Part shown: positions 7,054 to 15,700 of the stretch, in pieces
Position numbering within the stretch: position 1 is the stretch's first letter
Layout of the letters: every line of letters begins with the position of its first letter
Assembly (NCBI GenBank): GCA_019594305.1
Contig: JAFDTZ010000012.1
Span: forward strand, 1-23,818
Reading direction: 5' to 3'
Length of the DNA: 23,818 bases
Source: Thermoplasmata archaeon
GTDB lineage: Archaea > Thermoplasmatota > Thermoplasmata > Halarchaeoplasmatales > Halarchaeoplasmataceae
Notes under the pieces: generated by a model
Seen by the model: only the letters and a program-made list of their open reading frames with translations
Databases searched by the model: none
What the model was told of the DNA's origin: nothing
Made by a program: the position numbers and the translations under genes

Positions 7054-9180
7054 ATGCCCACGGAAGAACATCCTCTTACAAGGCTATTCAACCCGGATTC
7101 GATAGCGATAATAGGTGCGTCTCACGTCAAGGGCAAAGTAGGTCATACACTATTTTCCAATATAATCAATTCCGGATATACCGGAAAAGTATACCCGGTA
7201 AACCATAAGGGCGGTAATATACACGGATACGATGTTTTCACATCCGTTGATAAACTCCCGGATGCCTTAGATCTGGGAATGATAGTCGTCCCGGCAAAGT
7301 ACGTGAAGGACACACTTTTACAGTGCGGTGAAAAGGGCTTCAAGCATATCATAATAATATCTTCGGGATTCGCCGAAGTGGGAGACGTCGAAGAGGAAGA
7401 GGAGTTAGTAAGGATCGCGAGGGAATACGGTATGCGTATACTGGGGCCCAACGTCTTCGGTATCTACTCCGCCCAAGCAAACCTAAACGCCACCTTCGGC
7501 CCCGCCAAGATAAAGAAGGGCAATATCGCCTTGATATCGCAAAGCGGCGCCCTGGGAATAGCCATGATAGGTATGACCGCCGAGCAGTACCTTGGATTAT
7601 CTGCTATAGTCAGTGTAGGTAACAAGGCTGATATTAACGACATGGAACTCATCGATTACCTTGCAAACGATGATAACACCGAGGCCATAATGATATACAT
7701 GGAGGGGTTGGAGAATGGTGCCGAGTTCATGGAAAAGATCAAAAAAATGCCCCACGATAAACCGGTTATAGCCATAAAGGCCGGCCGCTCGGAAAAGGGT
7801 GCCACCGCTGTAGCATCACATACCGGCTCTCTCGCCGGCAGCGACAAGGTATTCAGCGCAGCCTTCGAACAGGTCGGTATACTGCGTGCGGAAACCCTGA
7901 CGGACGCCTTCAACTGGTCAAGAGTATTATCATCATCACCCCTACCCATAAGAGATAACACCGTTATAATCACCAACGGCGGTGGAGTAGGAGTTCTTGC
8001 AGCGGATGCCGCCGAAGATTATGAGATCCCACTACTCGACGACCAGACATTCCTCGAAAGGACCTTCGGCGACAAGATACCTCCCTTCGGTTCAACTAAG
8101 AATCCCATCGATCTCACAGGTCAGGCCGGTAGAGAGCAGTACGAGGCCGCCATGAGGGGGGCCTTGGAGGATGACGATGTTGGTTCCATTATTGCATTAT
8201 ACTGCGAAACCGGTATAACCGACCCTATGGAAACCACCGAATCCTTGAAGGAAATTTACTGTGAATACCGTGATAAAAAACCGATGGTGTTCACCTTCGT
8301 CGGCGGTGACTTCGTAGGAAAGTGTGTCGATTGGTTGAGGAAGAACGGCGTTCCCGCATTTACCGAGACCCAGGAAGCTTTATCTTCAATGGGTGCCCTT
8401 TTTAAAAGAAAGAAAGCGATTAATAGACTTAAAGGTAAAGATACTATAAAAGGTCCCGAAGCGTCCTTTTCCAAGATCAACGACATGGTTAATGATATCA
8501 GAGCTAAGGGACGTTACATACTTTTGGAGGACGAAGGTAGAAAGATACTTGAACTCGCCGGCATACCCATGGCTCAAGGAAAAGTGGTAAAATCCCTGGA
8601 AGAATGTGTATCTACGGCGGAAAAGATAGGCTATCCGGTGGTTTTAAAAGTCGTATCCGAAGACATCATCCACAAGTCCGATGCGGGCGGTATAGCCCTT
8701 AACTTGGAGAATCGTGAAGAGGTAATAGATGCATATCAAGCGATAATCTCCAACAGCAGAAGAAAATACCCGCATGCACGTATCAAAGGTATGTCAGTCG
8801 CCGAGATGTTGAAGGGTGGAGAAGAAGTGATCATAGGCGGAACCACAGACCCGTCCTTCGGACCGGTTGTGATGTTCGGCCTGGGGGGAGTATACGTGGA
8901 GATACTTGAAGACGTATGTTTCAGGGTAGCTCCCATCTCCAAAAGAGAATCAAGACGTCTGATAGGACAGATAAATTCATTCCCTATACTTGTTGGTGCC
9001 AGGGGACAGAAAAGGAAGGACCTTGATGCCCTTTCGGATATGGTACACAGGATATCATTCCTACTCACCGAAGTTGACGCTATCTCCGAGATAGATCTAA
9101 ACCCTGTAAAAGCCTTTGAACACGGCAAAGGCTGCAAATCCGTAGATGTAAGAATAACTCTAAAAAGAGAGGTGAAATAA
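7054..9180 (+). CDS. acd: Acetate--CoA ligase (ADP-forming), fused alpha-beta subunits
   Basis: A 708-residue acyl-CoA synthetase of the NDP-forming family that converts acyl-CoA, ADP and phosphate to free acid, CoA and ATP, the main energy-yielding step of peptide and sugar fermenting archaea. The alpha part has a CoA-binding Rossmann domain (PDSIAIIGAS, 14-23; GPNVFG, 131-136) and a succinyl-CoA-ligase-like domain with the phosphohistidine motif ASHTGSLAG (H256). After a linker at about 455-475 comes the beta part with an ATP-grasp domain: VVLKVVSEDIIHKSDAGGI (529-547), whose H540 is in the position expected for the second phosphohistidine described for the Pyrococcus enzyme, and GGTTDPSFGPVVMFGLGG (595-612). 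The metal/nucleotide segment SEIDLNPV is at 678-685. The ATG at 7054 is the only start in the frame after a stop at 7033. It is followed 1 nt later by a DRTGG protein gene. Confidence 0.95.
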   Translation: MPTEEHPLTRLFNPDSIAIIGASHVKGKVGHTLFSNIINSGYTGKVYPVNHKGGNIHGYDVFTSVDKLPDALDLGMIVVPAKYVKDTLLQCGEKGFKHIIIISSGFAEVGDVEEEEELVRIAREYGMRILGPNVFGIYSAQANLNATFGPAKIKKGNIALISQSGALGIAMIGMTAEQYLGLSAIVSVGNKADINDMELIDYLANDDNTEAIMIYMEGLENGAEFMEKIKKMPHDKPVIAIKAGRSEKGATAVASHTGSLAGSDKVFSAAFEQVGILRAETLTDAFNWSRVLSSSPLPIRDNTVIITNGGGVGVLAADAAEDYEIPLLDDQTFLERTFGDKIPPFGSTKNPIDLTGQAGREQYEAAMRGALEDDDVGSIIALYCETGITDPMETTESLKEIYCEYRDKKPMVFTFVGGDFVGKCVDWLRKNGVPAFTETQEALSSMGALFKRKKAINRLKGKDTIKGPEASFSKINDMVNDIRAKGRYILLEDEGRKILELAGIPMAQGKVVKSLEECVSTAEKIGYPVVLKVVSEDIIHKSDAGGIALNLENREEVIDAYQAIISNSRRKYPHARIKGMSVAEMLKGGEEVIIGGTTDPSFGPVVMFGLGGVYVEILEDVCFRVAPISKRESRRLIGQINSFPILVGARGQKRKDLDALSDMVHRISFLLTEVDAISEIDLNPVKAFEHGKGCKSVDVRITLKREVK

Positions 9181-9181
9181 G

Positions 9182-10207
9182 ATGACAAATCTGATAATAT
9201 CGTCCACCGAAGAGGAAGCCGGGAAGACAACCGTAGGCTTGGGTATCGCACTTTCGTCACCCGAGAAATACAACTACTTCAAACCCTTCGGGGACCGGCC
9301 TATATACAAGAAAAAGAGATTGATAGATTACGACGCAAAATTGTTCAAAAATATACTGGAACTGGAAGAGGAGTACGAGAAATTCTGTATCGGCTTCGAC
9401 CATTCCAAGATCAAATACGCATACGATAAGGAGACCATCAGAGACATCATAGTGGAACGAATAGAGGAACTTTCATCCACTAGGGAATACGTTATCGTGG
9501 AAACCGGGTACGACTGGCGATTTGGTTCGTCCGTATCCCTGGACCCGGCCTCGCTGTACGAGATGATAGAGGGCGAGGTAATACTCGTCGCCCCTGGGAG
9601 TAGAACTAAAATCGTCGATGATCTAACCGCAAGTGCCAGATACTTCGATGCACTTGATATACCTGTTAAAGGGGCGGTACTAAATAAGGTAGATTCGGTT
9701 GAAGATATTGAGAATTTTGCATTACCGGATATACAGGACCTAGGCATAGATGTTCTTGGTATAATACCTTACATAGATGATTTGGACCTTACAAGGGTTA
9801 GCTTGGTTAACGATATGCTCTTCGGTAAGGTACTGGCTGGGGAATCAGGCCTGGATAACATAGTAGAACACGTATTCGTCGGTGCTTTAAGCGTAAGTGA
9901 GATGGTCAGGAATCCCCTTTTCCACAAAGCACGTAAGTTGATGGTAACCGGCGGTGACCGTTCTGACGTCATATTGGCCAGTCTCGATGATAATACATCC
10001 GGTATCGTTCTAACCAACGATATAATCCCACCTAGCAACATCATCTCCAAGGCCGACCGGGCGGGCATACCGTTGATAGTGGTTCCACTTGACACCTACG
10101 AAGCCGCCCAACGTATAGAAAGGATGGATACCATAACCACCATCGAAGACGACTTCAAGATACAGAAGATCAAGGATATGGTGGCACCCAGGATTAAACT
10201 CGATTAG
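9182..10207 (+). CDS. P-loop (BioD/PTA N-terminal-like) plus DRTGG domain protein
   Basis: 341 residues. The N-terminal two-thirds is an AAA_26/dethiobiotin-synthetase-like P-loop NTPase as found at the N-terminus of long phosphotransacetylases. The loop reads SSTEEEAGKTT (7-17), so the GKT is kept but the first loop glycine is replaced. The segment EYVIVETG (about 88-95) is the Walker B-like strand, and GAVLNKV (154-160) is the usual base-contact strand. The C-terminal portion (about 215-325) is a DRTGG domain, with MVTGGDRSDVI as its core motif. No phosphotransacetylase catalytic domain is present. The start has GAGAGGTGA inside the end of the synthetase gene, and the 1-nt gap shows cotranscription with it. 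The pairing suggests a sensor or regulator of acyl-CoA/acetate metabolism; that role is inferred. Confidence 0.85.
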   Translation: MTNLIISSTEEEAGKTTVGLGIALSSPEKYNYFKPFGDRPIYKKKRLIDYDAKLFKNILELEEEYEKFCIGFDHSKIKYAYDKETIRDIIVERIEELSSTREYVIVETGYDWRFGSSVSLDPASLYEMIEGEVILVAPGSRTKIVDDLTASARYFDALDIPVKGAVLNKVDSVEDIENFALPDIQDLGIDVLGIIPYIDDLDLTRVSLVNDMLFGKVLAGESGLDNIVEHVFVGALSVSEMVRNPLFHKARKLMVTGGDRSDVILASLDDNTSGIVLTNDIIPPSNIISKADRAGIPLIVVPLDTYEAAQRIERMDTITTIEDDFKIQKIKDMVAPRIKLD

Positions 10208-11566
10208 TTATATCTTGTGAAGTTTCCAACGGCCTATGTAAAGGTCGATACCGTTGTCATTCACGTCAAACACCACAGGCTCTTTTGTACCGTCGGCCAT
10301 GACTGCATAGAACCTATAGTCTTCCAATAATTTGTGTTCGGGTACGAGTGCGTATGTTTCCTGTTCCAATCGTTCCAGAAAAGTTAGTTTCAATACTCCG
10401 CCCAGGCCCTCTACCTTGGCTCTTTTCAACCCGCGGTAGGAATGGTATTCACCCGATAAACTACGCATCCTTTCACGTCGTTTAAAGTAGGATACGTCTT
10501 CAGTATGATCTCGGCCCTCGGCTATCGAAAGGCAAGCCTTAGCTACCTGTTGGGGTGATGTTGACGGTGCCGTATTGACCAGTAGTGCGACTCCGCATTC
10601 CCGGGTAAAACCTATGTACGCGGTTGATACCGCTATGGAACCTCCGTGGCCTACGAATTTCTTGCCCATGAAATCATCCACGGACCAGCCATAACCGTAA
10701 GCACCGCTAGGTCTATCGATGTATGGTTCGTGCATCGAACTCAAAAGTTCATCGTCCAGGAGCTTTTTATCTTCAAAGGTGCCCCCGTTCATATTCATGA
10801 CGAGATAATTGGCCAGTTCGTTAACTGAGCTCATGAGGCCGCCGGGTGCGTAACCCAATTCTCTCAAAGGTATAGGTGTAGCTTCAGGACCTTCCTTCTG
10901 CATAAAGTAAGGTGTCATCACGTCACTGTCGCTTTCGAAATCTTCTTTCGAATAGGTGGACCGATCCATCCTCAGAGGAGCTAGTATATTTTCCCCCACA
11001 TAATGCTCGAACGGCATACCGCTCAACTTACGTACCAGTTCGCCGAGTAACGTATAACCACTGTTAAAATAGAAGAACCGCTGACCCGGTTCAGCTGCTA
11101 TCTCATCGACTGCACCGTTCAGATGTCTGTAGAAGTCGCCCAATCCGCCCATGGGTGTGCCCCTTTCGTCCATCCCGATCAAGCGGTCGATGAGGAGCTC
11201 GCTTACCGCAAGGGAAGGCATGCCCGATGAATGGGTAAGTAGATCTTGGACGGTGACTTTCTGGCTACCAAAATCGACGGGAAGATGCTCAGCGATCAGT
11301 TCGTCGAGCTCGATCAGACCCTTCTCCACCAGCTGCATCACCGCCAGGGCAGCGAATGATTTAGAGCAAGAACCTATACCGTAGAGGGTATCCTCGGTGG
11401 CCGGTAGATTTCCTTTCAGCTGGCGGGAGCCGTAGCCTTGGGAGTACTTAATACCCTTCTTATCCACTATGGATATGCTTACCCCTGGGATCTTATCCTC
11501 GACCATCCATTCTGTTATGAATCTATCTACGCTGTTGATTATTCCTTCGTCCAGCCTTATGGTCAT
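10208..11566 (-). CDS. Beta-lactamase-fold serine hydrolase (class C/esterase-like)
   Basis: 452 residues of the serine beta-lactamase/penicillin-binding-protein-like family. The catalytic SxxK is S66-C-S-K69 in YGIGSCSKSFAAL, the YxN equivalent is Y166-F-N168 in FYFNSGY, and the third motif is HGGS at 307-310, after the usual YGYGW (290-294). An extra C-terminal domain of about 80 residues (370-452) is beta-rich. There is no signal peptide or lipobox, so it is probably cytoplasmic. In archaea such proteins act as peptidases or esterases rather than antibiotic resistance enzymes, since there is no murein. The ATG at 11566 has GTGAT 5-6 nt before it and a TATA box about 35 nt upstream. Its stop codon abuts the stop of the convergent DRTGG gene with no nucleotide between. 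Confidence 0.9.
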   Translation of the reverse strand: MTIRLDEGIINSVDRFITEWMVEDKIPGVSISIVDKKGIKYSQGYGSRQLKGNLPATEDTLYGIGSCSKSFAALAVMQLVEKGLIELDELIAEHLPVDFGSQKVTVQDLLTHSSGMPSLAVSELLIDRLIGMDERGTPMGGLGDFYRHLNGAVDEIAAEPGQRFFYFNSGYTLLGELVRKLSGMPFEHYVGENILAPLRMDRSTYSKEDFESDSDVMTPYFMQKEGPEATPIPLRELGYAPGGLMSSVNELANYLVMNMNGGTFEDKKLLDDELLSSMHEPYIDRPSGAYGYGWSVDDFMGKKFVGHGGSIAVSTAYIGFTRECGVALLVNTAPSTSPQQVAKACLSIAEGRDHTEDVSYFKRRERMRSLSGEYHSYRGLKRAKVEGLGGVLKLTFLERLEQETYALVPEHKLLEDYRFYAVMADGTKEPVVFDVNDNGIDLYIGRWKLHKI

Positions 11567-11594
11567 ATTATCACAATACTTAATCTAGGTGGTG

Positions 11595-11606
11595 ATATAT
11601 TTATTT
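11595..11606 (-). promoter_or_regulatory. TATA box of the serine hydrolase gene
   Basis: On the minus strand this reads AAATAAATATAT, centred about 35 nt before the ATG at 11566 and leaving a leader of roughly 8 nt. It lies within the 67-nt gap after the lipoprotein gene. Confidence 0.45.
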
Positions 11607-11633
11607 GTCGGGTACTTTAACCGAATTTTGTGA

Positions 11634-12593
11634 TCATCTTCTGTAGGCCACATATATATCCGCCTCTATCATCACACCGTCCTCGAAGAAATGGTGCACG
11701 AAATAGAGGTTGCCAGCATCATCGAGTGTTGGCTCACCTGCGAACTGTGAAACGATCAACTCCGGCTCCTGCCACTGGCCGTTTACCTTGAATGAACGGA
11801 ATATCCCCGGGGTACCGAGATAGGTTCTAGTGAACCACAGCTCGTTACCATCGGACGATATAAAAGGTAAAGACTCATGGGCATGGGTGTTCACCGCCTC
11901 TATGTTAACGGGTTCCGACCATTCACCGTCGATCCTAGTGGTCATCCATATGTCCCTACCACCAGCCCTGTCGGAATGGAAATAGAGGTCGTCACCGTGT
12001 ATGTGCACCTCGCCCATCTTGAAATCCTTCATCAAACGGTCGCCCACGTATTCCCAGTCCACCCATCTTTCACCGTCCCGGCGAGCGGTGAACATGTTAA
12101 CACCGGTGTAGCCTTCGCGTGCCGAGCAGAACCACATCTCGTCACCCTGTATAGCCACCGCACCGTCGAGGGCAAGTTTTCCCGGTTCCTGAAGCCATAC
12201 CCTTTCGGGCTTGCTCCAAGTATCCCCTGTCTTACGTGTAACCCAAACGCCGCTGACATCGTCTGTCACCTGCTTTTCCGGAGGTACTCTTACATCCGGA
12301 GTGAAGAAGAAGTAGAGGGTGTTACCATCGGGAAGTATGAAAGGTGAGTCCTCGGCACCTGCGGTGTTAACCGGGTAAGGTAATGGGACTGGTTCTTCGA
12401 ATTCGTCGGAATGCAGGATTGGTCGATGGTGGTCTGTTTCAGGTCCGCGCTTTGCGATATCATCGGGTATCTTGTCTTCACGACAAACGTCGGGATGAGT
12501 CAGTTGAGTATCATCGTCGTTGATACATCCCGACATAAATACAGATATGAGAAGAAGAAAAGCTATGGAGATTATTTTCAGATTATTTATCAT
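11634..12593 (-). CDS. Lipoprotein with PD40/TolB-like beta-propeller repeats
   Basis: About 319 residues. From ATG 12593 the N-terminus is a lipoprotein signal, MINNLKIISIAFLLLISVFM, followed by SGC with Cys23 as the lipidated residue. The rest is a beta-propeller with PD40-type blades, seen as repeated 'P-x-I/L-x-x-D/G-x-x-L/M-x-F' strands: EDSPFILPDGNTLYFFF, AVAIQGDEMWFCSAREG, VHIHGDDLYFHSDRAGGRDIW, SLPFISSDGNELWFTR, PTLDDAGNLYFVHH. It is predicted to be tethered outside the membrane and to bind a ligand or protein; no catalytic motif is seen. The open frame reaches a TTG at 12611, but a TATA box at 12616-12627 is 26-30 nt before ATG 12593, which would make that ATG the 5' end of the message. 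Confidence 0.85.
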   Translation of the reverse strand: MINNLKIISIAFLLLISVFMSGCINDDDTQLTHPDVCREDKIPDDIAKRGPETDHHRPILHSDEFEEPVPLPYPVNTAGAEDSPFILPDGNTLYFFFTPDVRVPPEKQVTDDVSGVWVTRKTGDTWSKPERVWLQEPGKLALDGAVAIQGDEMWFCSAREGYTGVNMFTARRDGERWVDWEYVGDRLMKDFKMGEVHIHGDDLYFHSDRAGGRDIWMTTRIDGEWSEPVNIEAVNTHAHESLPFISSDGNELWFTRTYLGTPGIFRSFKVNGQWQEPELIVSQFAGEPTLDDAGNLYFVHHFFEDGVMIEADIYVAYRR

Positions 12594-12615
12594 AGTATTA
12601 TATATCATCAATATG

Positions 12616-12627
12616 GTATTTATAGTT
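12616..12627 (-). promoter_or_regulatory. TATA box of the lipoprotein gene
   Basis: On the minus strand this reads AACTATAAATAC. Its distance to the ATG at 12593 (about 28 nt from the centre) supports that ATG over the upstream TTG/ATG codons and a leaderless transcript. Confidence 0.55.
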
Positions 12628-12729
12628 TCTTCTAATAATACATCTTATGTCCCGCTATAGGTAGGAGTATACACAGGGAGTTTGCCCGGTGGCCGGCGAT
12701 ATCAGTACTCAACGGTCCAGACCACTGGT

Positions 12730-15700
12730 TCACCGGCACCGTTGTAGAATGCAATGTTGTAATTGTTTTGTAGTATCGAAGTAACCTGCGATAGTAGACC
12801 CGGCTTTCAATGTAGGCACTTCGGTTTTAATCTCCGATGGTTCCTCTTCCGATGGTTCCTCTTCCGATGGTTCCTCTTCCGATGATTCCTCTTCCGATGG
12901 TTCCTCTTCCGATGATTCCTCTTCCGGTACCTGCGAACCTCCTTTCTTCTTCAAGAGTATCAACAGCAGAACTATTACCACTATTATAATCAGCAGAATC
13001 AACCATAGATAATCGGATAGTAGTTCACTGGTTGGGTCGTCCTCTTCTATCTCTCGGAATACCGCCGTTACGCTCTTGTTCTCATCCATGGTCACGGTGA
13101 TATCCGTACCGGTTCCGGTAGCGTCCCCGGTCCATTCTACGAACTCCCAACCATCGCTGGGTGAAGCAGTTAAGGTTACAGTAGTGCCGACCGCGTATTC
13201 CTCCTGGTTAGGATCCCTAGACACGGTGCCCTGCCCCAGGATATTGACCGTTAGTTCATAGGTAACAACTTCTTCGATCTCGTGGAAAACAGCCGTTACG
13301 CTCTTGTTCTCGTCCATGGTCACTGTTATATTTCTATCGGTTCCTGTGACGTCCCCGGTCCATTCTACGAACTCCCATCCTTCGGCCGGTGTAGCAGATA
13401 AGGTTACCGTTGTGCCGTCCTCGTACTCATCCTGTTGAGGTTCCCTAGCCACGGTACCCTCACCATCGATGGTTACGGTCAGCTGGTACGTGGTGGGTAT
13501 ATCTTCCTCCACGGTTACGATTACAACATCCGAAGTGACCTCCCCGTAAGAGGCTGTCACATGATATATACCGGCCACCATTTCATCGAATAAGCCGCTA
13601 TTAACGGCTGTGGTATTTACCCAGTTGAAGTCCGATTCCGTATCTGTGATGACGTTATCGTACTCGTCGTAGGCAACAGCGCTGAATTCTACGGTTCCAC
13701 CGCTGGTTATGGTCTGGTCATCGGAAGGTTCCAGAACTACCTCAACTACCTCTGCGGGGCCTACAGAAAAACTATCGGATTCTGTTGTGCTGTCTATGGT
13801 TACCTCTGCAGCATATTCGCCGACAGTGGTTAAATCACGGGGCCATGTGTATTCGGCTTCACCGGTATCGAAGAGTATATCGACGGTTTCCTCATCACCG
13901 TTTATCTCTATGACGACAGTGAACTCACCTTCCAGGGGGTTACCGTACTCATCTTCACCGTCAAATATCTCTATAACCAGTGGTTCCCCTGCCATGATAT
14001 CGTCAACGAAAACATTGAAGGTGTTGGCACTCTGTGATTCCGTTGTAAACGTAAAAGTAGGTGAAACAGTTTGGTTAGCCCCTCCATCGTTAGATGCTAT
14101 TACGTACCACATGTATACCGCATCATACTCCAGGTCAGGCACTGCGGTTACCGTTCCGTCGGTATCCACGGTCTCCGAGTGTATCATTAATCCGTCGACG
14201 TAGAATTCCACATCGGTGGGATGGCCGTCCGCTCCTATGTATACCGACAACGTGGCGTCCAGGGCGACATCTTCCGCACCATCCGCCGGAGTCGGTGAGG
14301 ATATTTCGATGAGAAGTTCAAAATGCGGGTTAGTCCACGGGTAGTAGTCCGCGTTACCGTTTCCCTCTATATCCCTTCTCACATCAACTATACCATCGGA
14401 CCCTGGGATGTCCTGTCCAGGTCCGCTGTATTCGTCCGGCTCAGTGTGGTCGTCCCAGTAATTTCCGCCTGAGGGGTAGCCATCGTCCCAACTGTTGGTA
14501 CCGTTATCCCACGAGTGGTTGCCGTTATTCATGAATATATTGTGGTAGATGTGGTTGTCGTGGGAATCTTCCGATCGAATTCCATCCTCATTATGTGATA
14601 TCAGATTATCACGTATTGTGTTTTCCATCGAATCGTCCAGCCCTATTCCCGCATTGGTATTCGATGAAACTATGTTTTCCGAAACGACATTGTAATGGCA
14701 CGACTCCACCAGACCGATGCCTAAAGTGTTCGATATGGCATCATTTCCATTGATCTCGGTATAATTTGATCCGATGAGTAAGATTCCACCGGTGTTGAAT
14801 GACACGGTGTTATCGTAGAGAGTATTCTGTTCCGACTCCATCAATCCGATGCCCACAAAACCGTTTGAAGACGCACTGTTATGATAAATATCATTGTTAT
14901 GAGATTCTAAAAATATGATACCCCAGCCAGTGTTTGAAGATGCATTGTTATGGAACAGATCATTGTAATGAGATCCTATCATCCCTATACCCATTTCACC
15001 GTTGTGTGAAGCGATGTTGTTGGCCAGAGTATTGTTGTTTGAAGAGAAAGATAGAATTCCGTTTTCGACGTTATCGATGAAACTACCATCTGTAATAGTG
15101 CTCTCGTGCATGTCAAGAGATAAAAGACCCATGTTGTTGCCGGTAGATACGATATCGTCTATTATACAGTTCACGATAGGCACGGTAGGAGGAGGACCAC
15201 CGTTTCCTTCACCGGTGGGGTTTGCGATGATGATGCCCGCCCCGGGATCATCGTTGGTGGCGTTCATAACTGTGAAGCCCCTGAAACTCGTATGGTTAGC
15301 CATGATAAATACTCCGAAATCACGTCCGGAGGCATCTATGTATGTTTGTTCCGAACCGGCACCGATGATATCAAGGGATTTGAGTACCAATATATTCTCC
15401 CTGAATATCCCCGGTGCCGCACAGATGGTGTGTCCGTCGAGGGTATCCAAGGCGTTCACGGCATTCTGTATCAACTCGAAGGACCTTTCGGTATGAACGT
15501 TATAGACCGGATGCCAGCTCAGTAGCGGATATGTTACACCTTCCACCATCCACCATATGTCTGCAAAGTCCCAACCTGTATCGGTAAATGTACTTAGAGT
15601 CTTCATCTCCGCAGTGTTTTCTCCCGTAGCGTTGCCCGCAGTAGAGGTTTGCCCGCTGGTCTCCACGTCCCAGAAGTTGCCCAGCATCGTGTAAGGCAGG

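Noticed and set aside
6981..7091. N-terminal extension of the AEC transporter
   Set aside because: It would overlap the divergent synthetase gene's start and read through a TATA box. The sequence MNSLVRGCSSVGIRW is not typical of the family.
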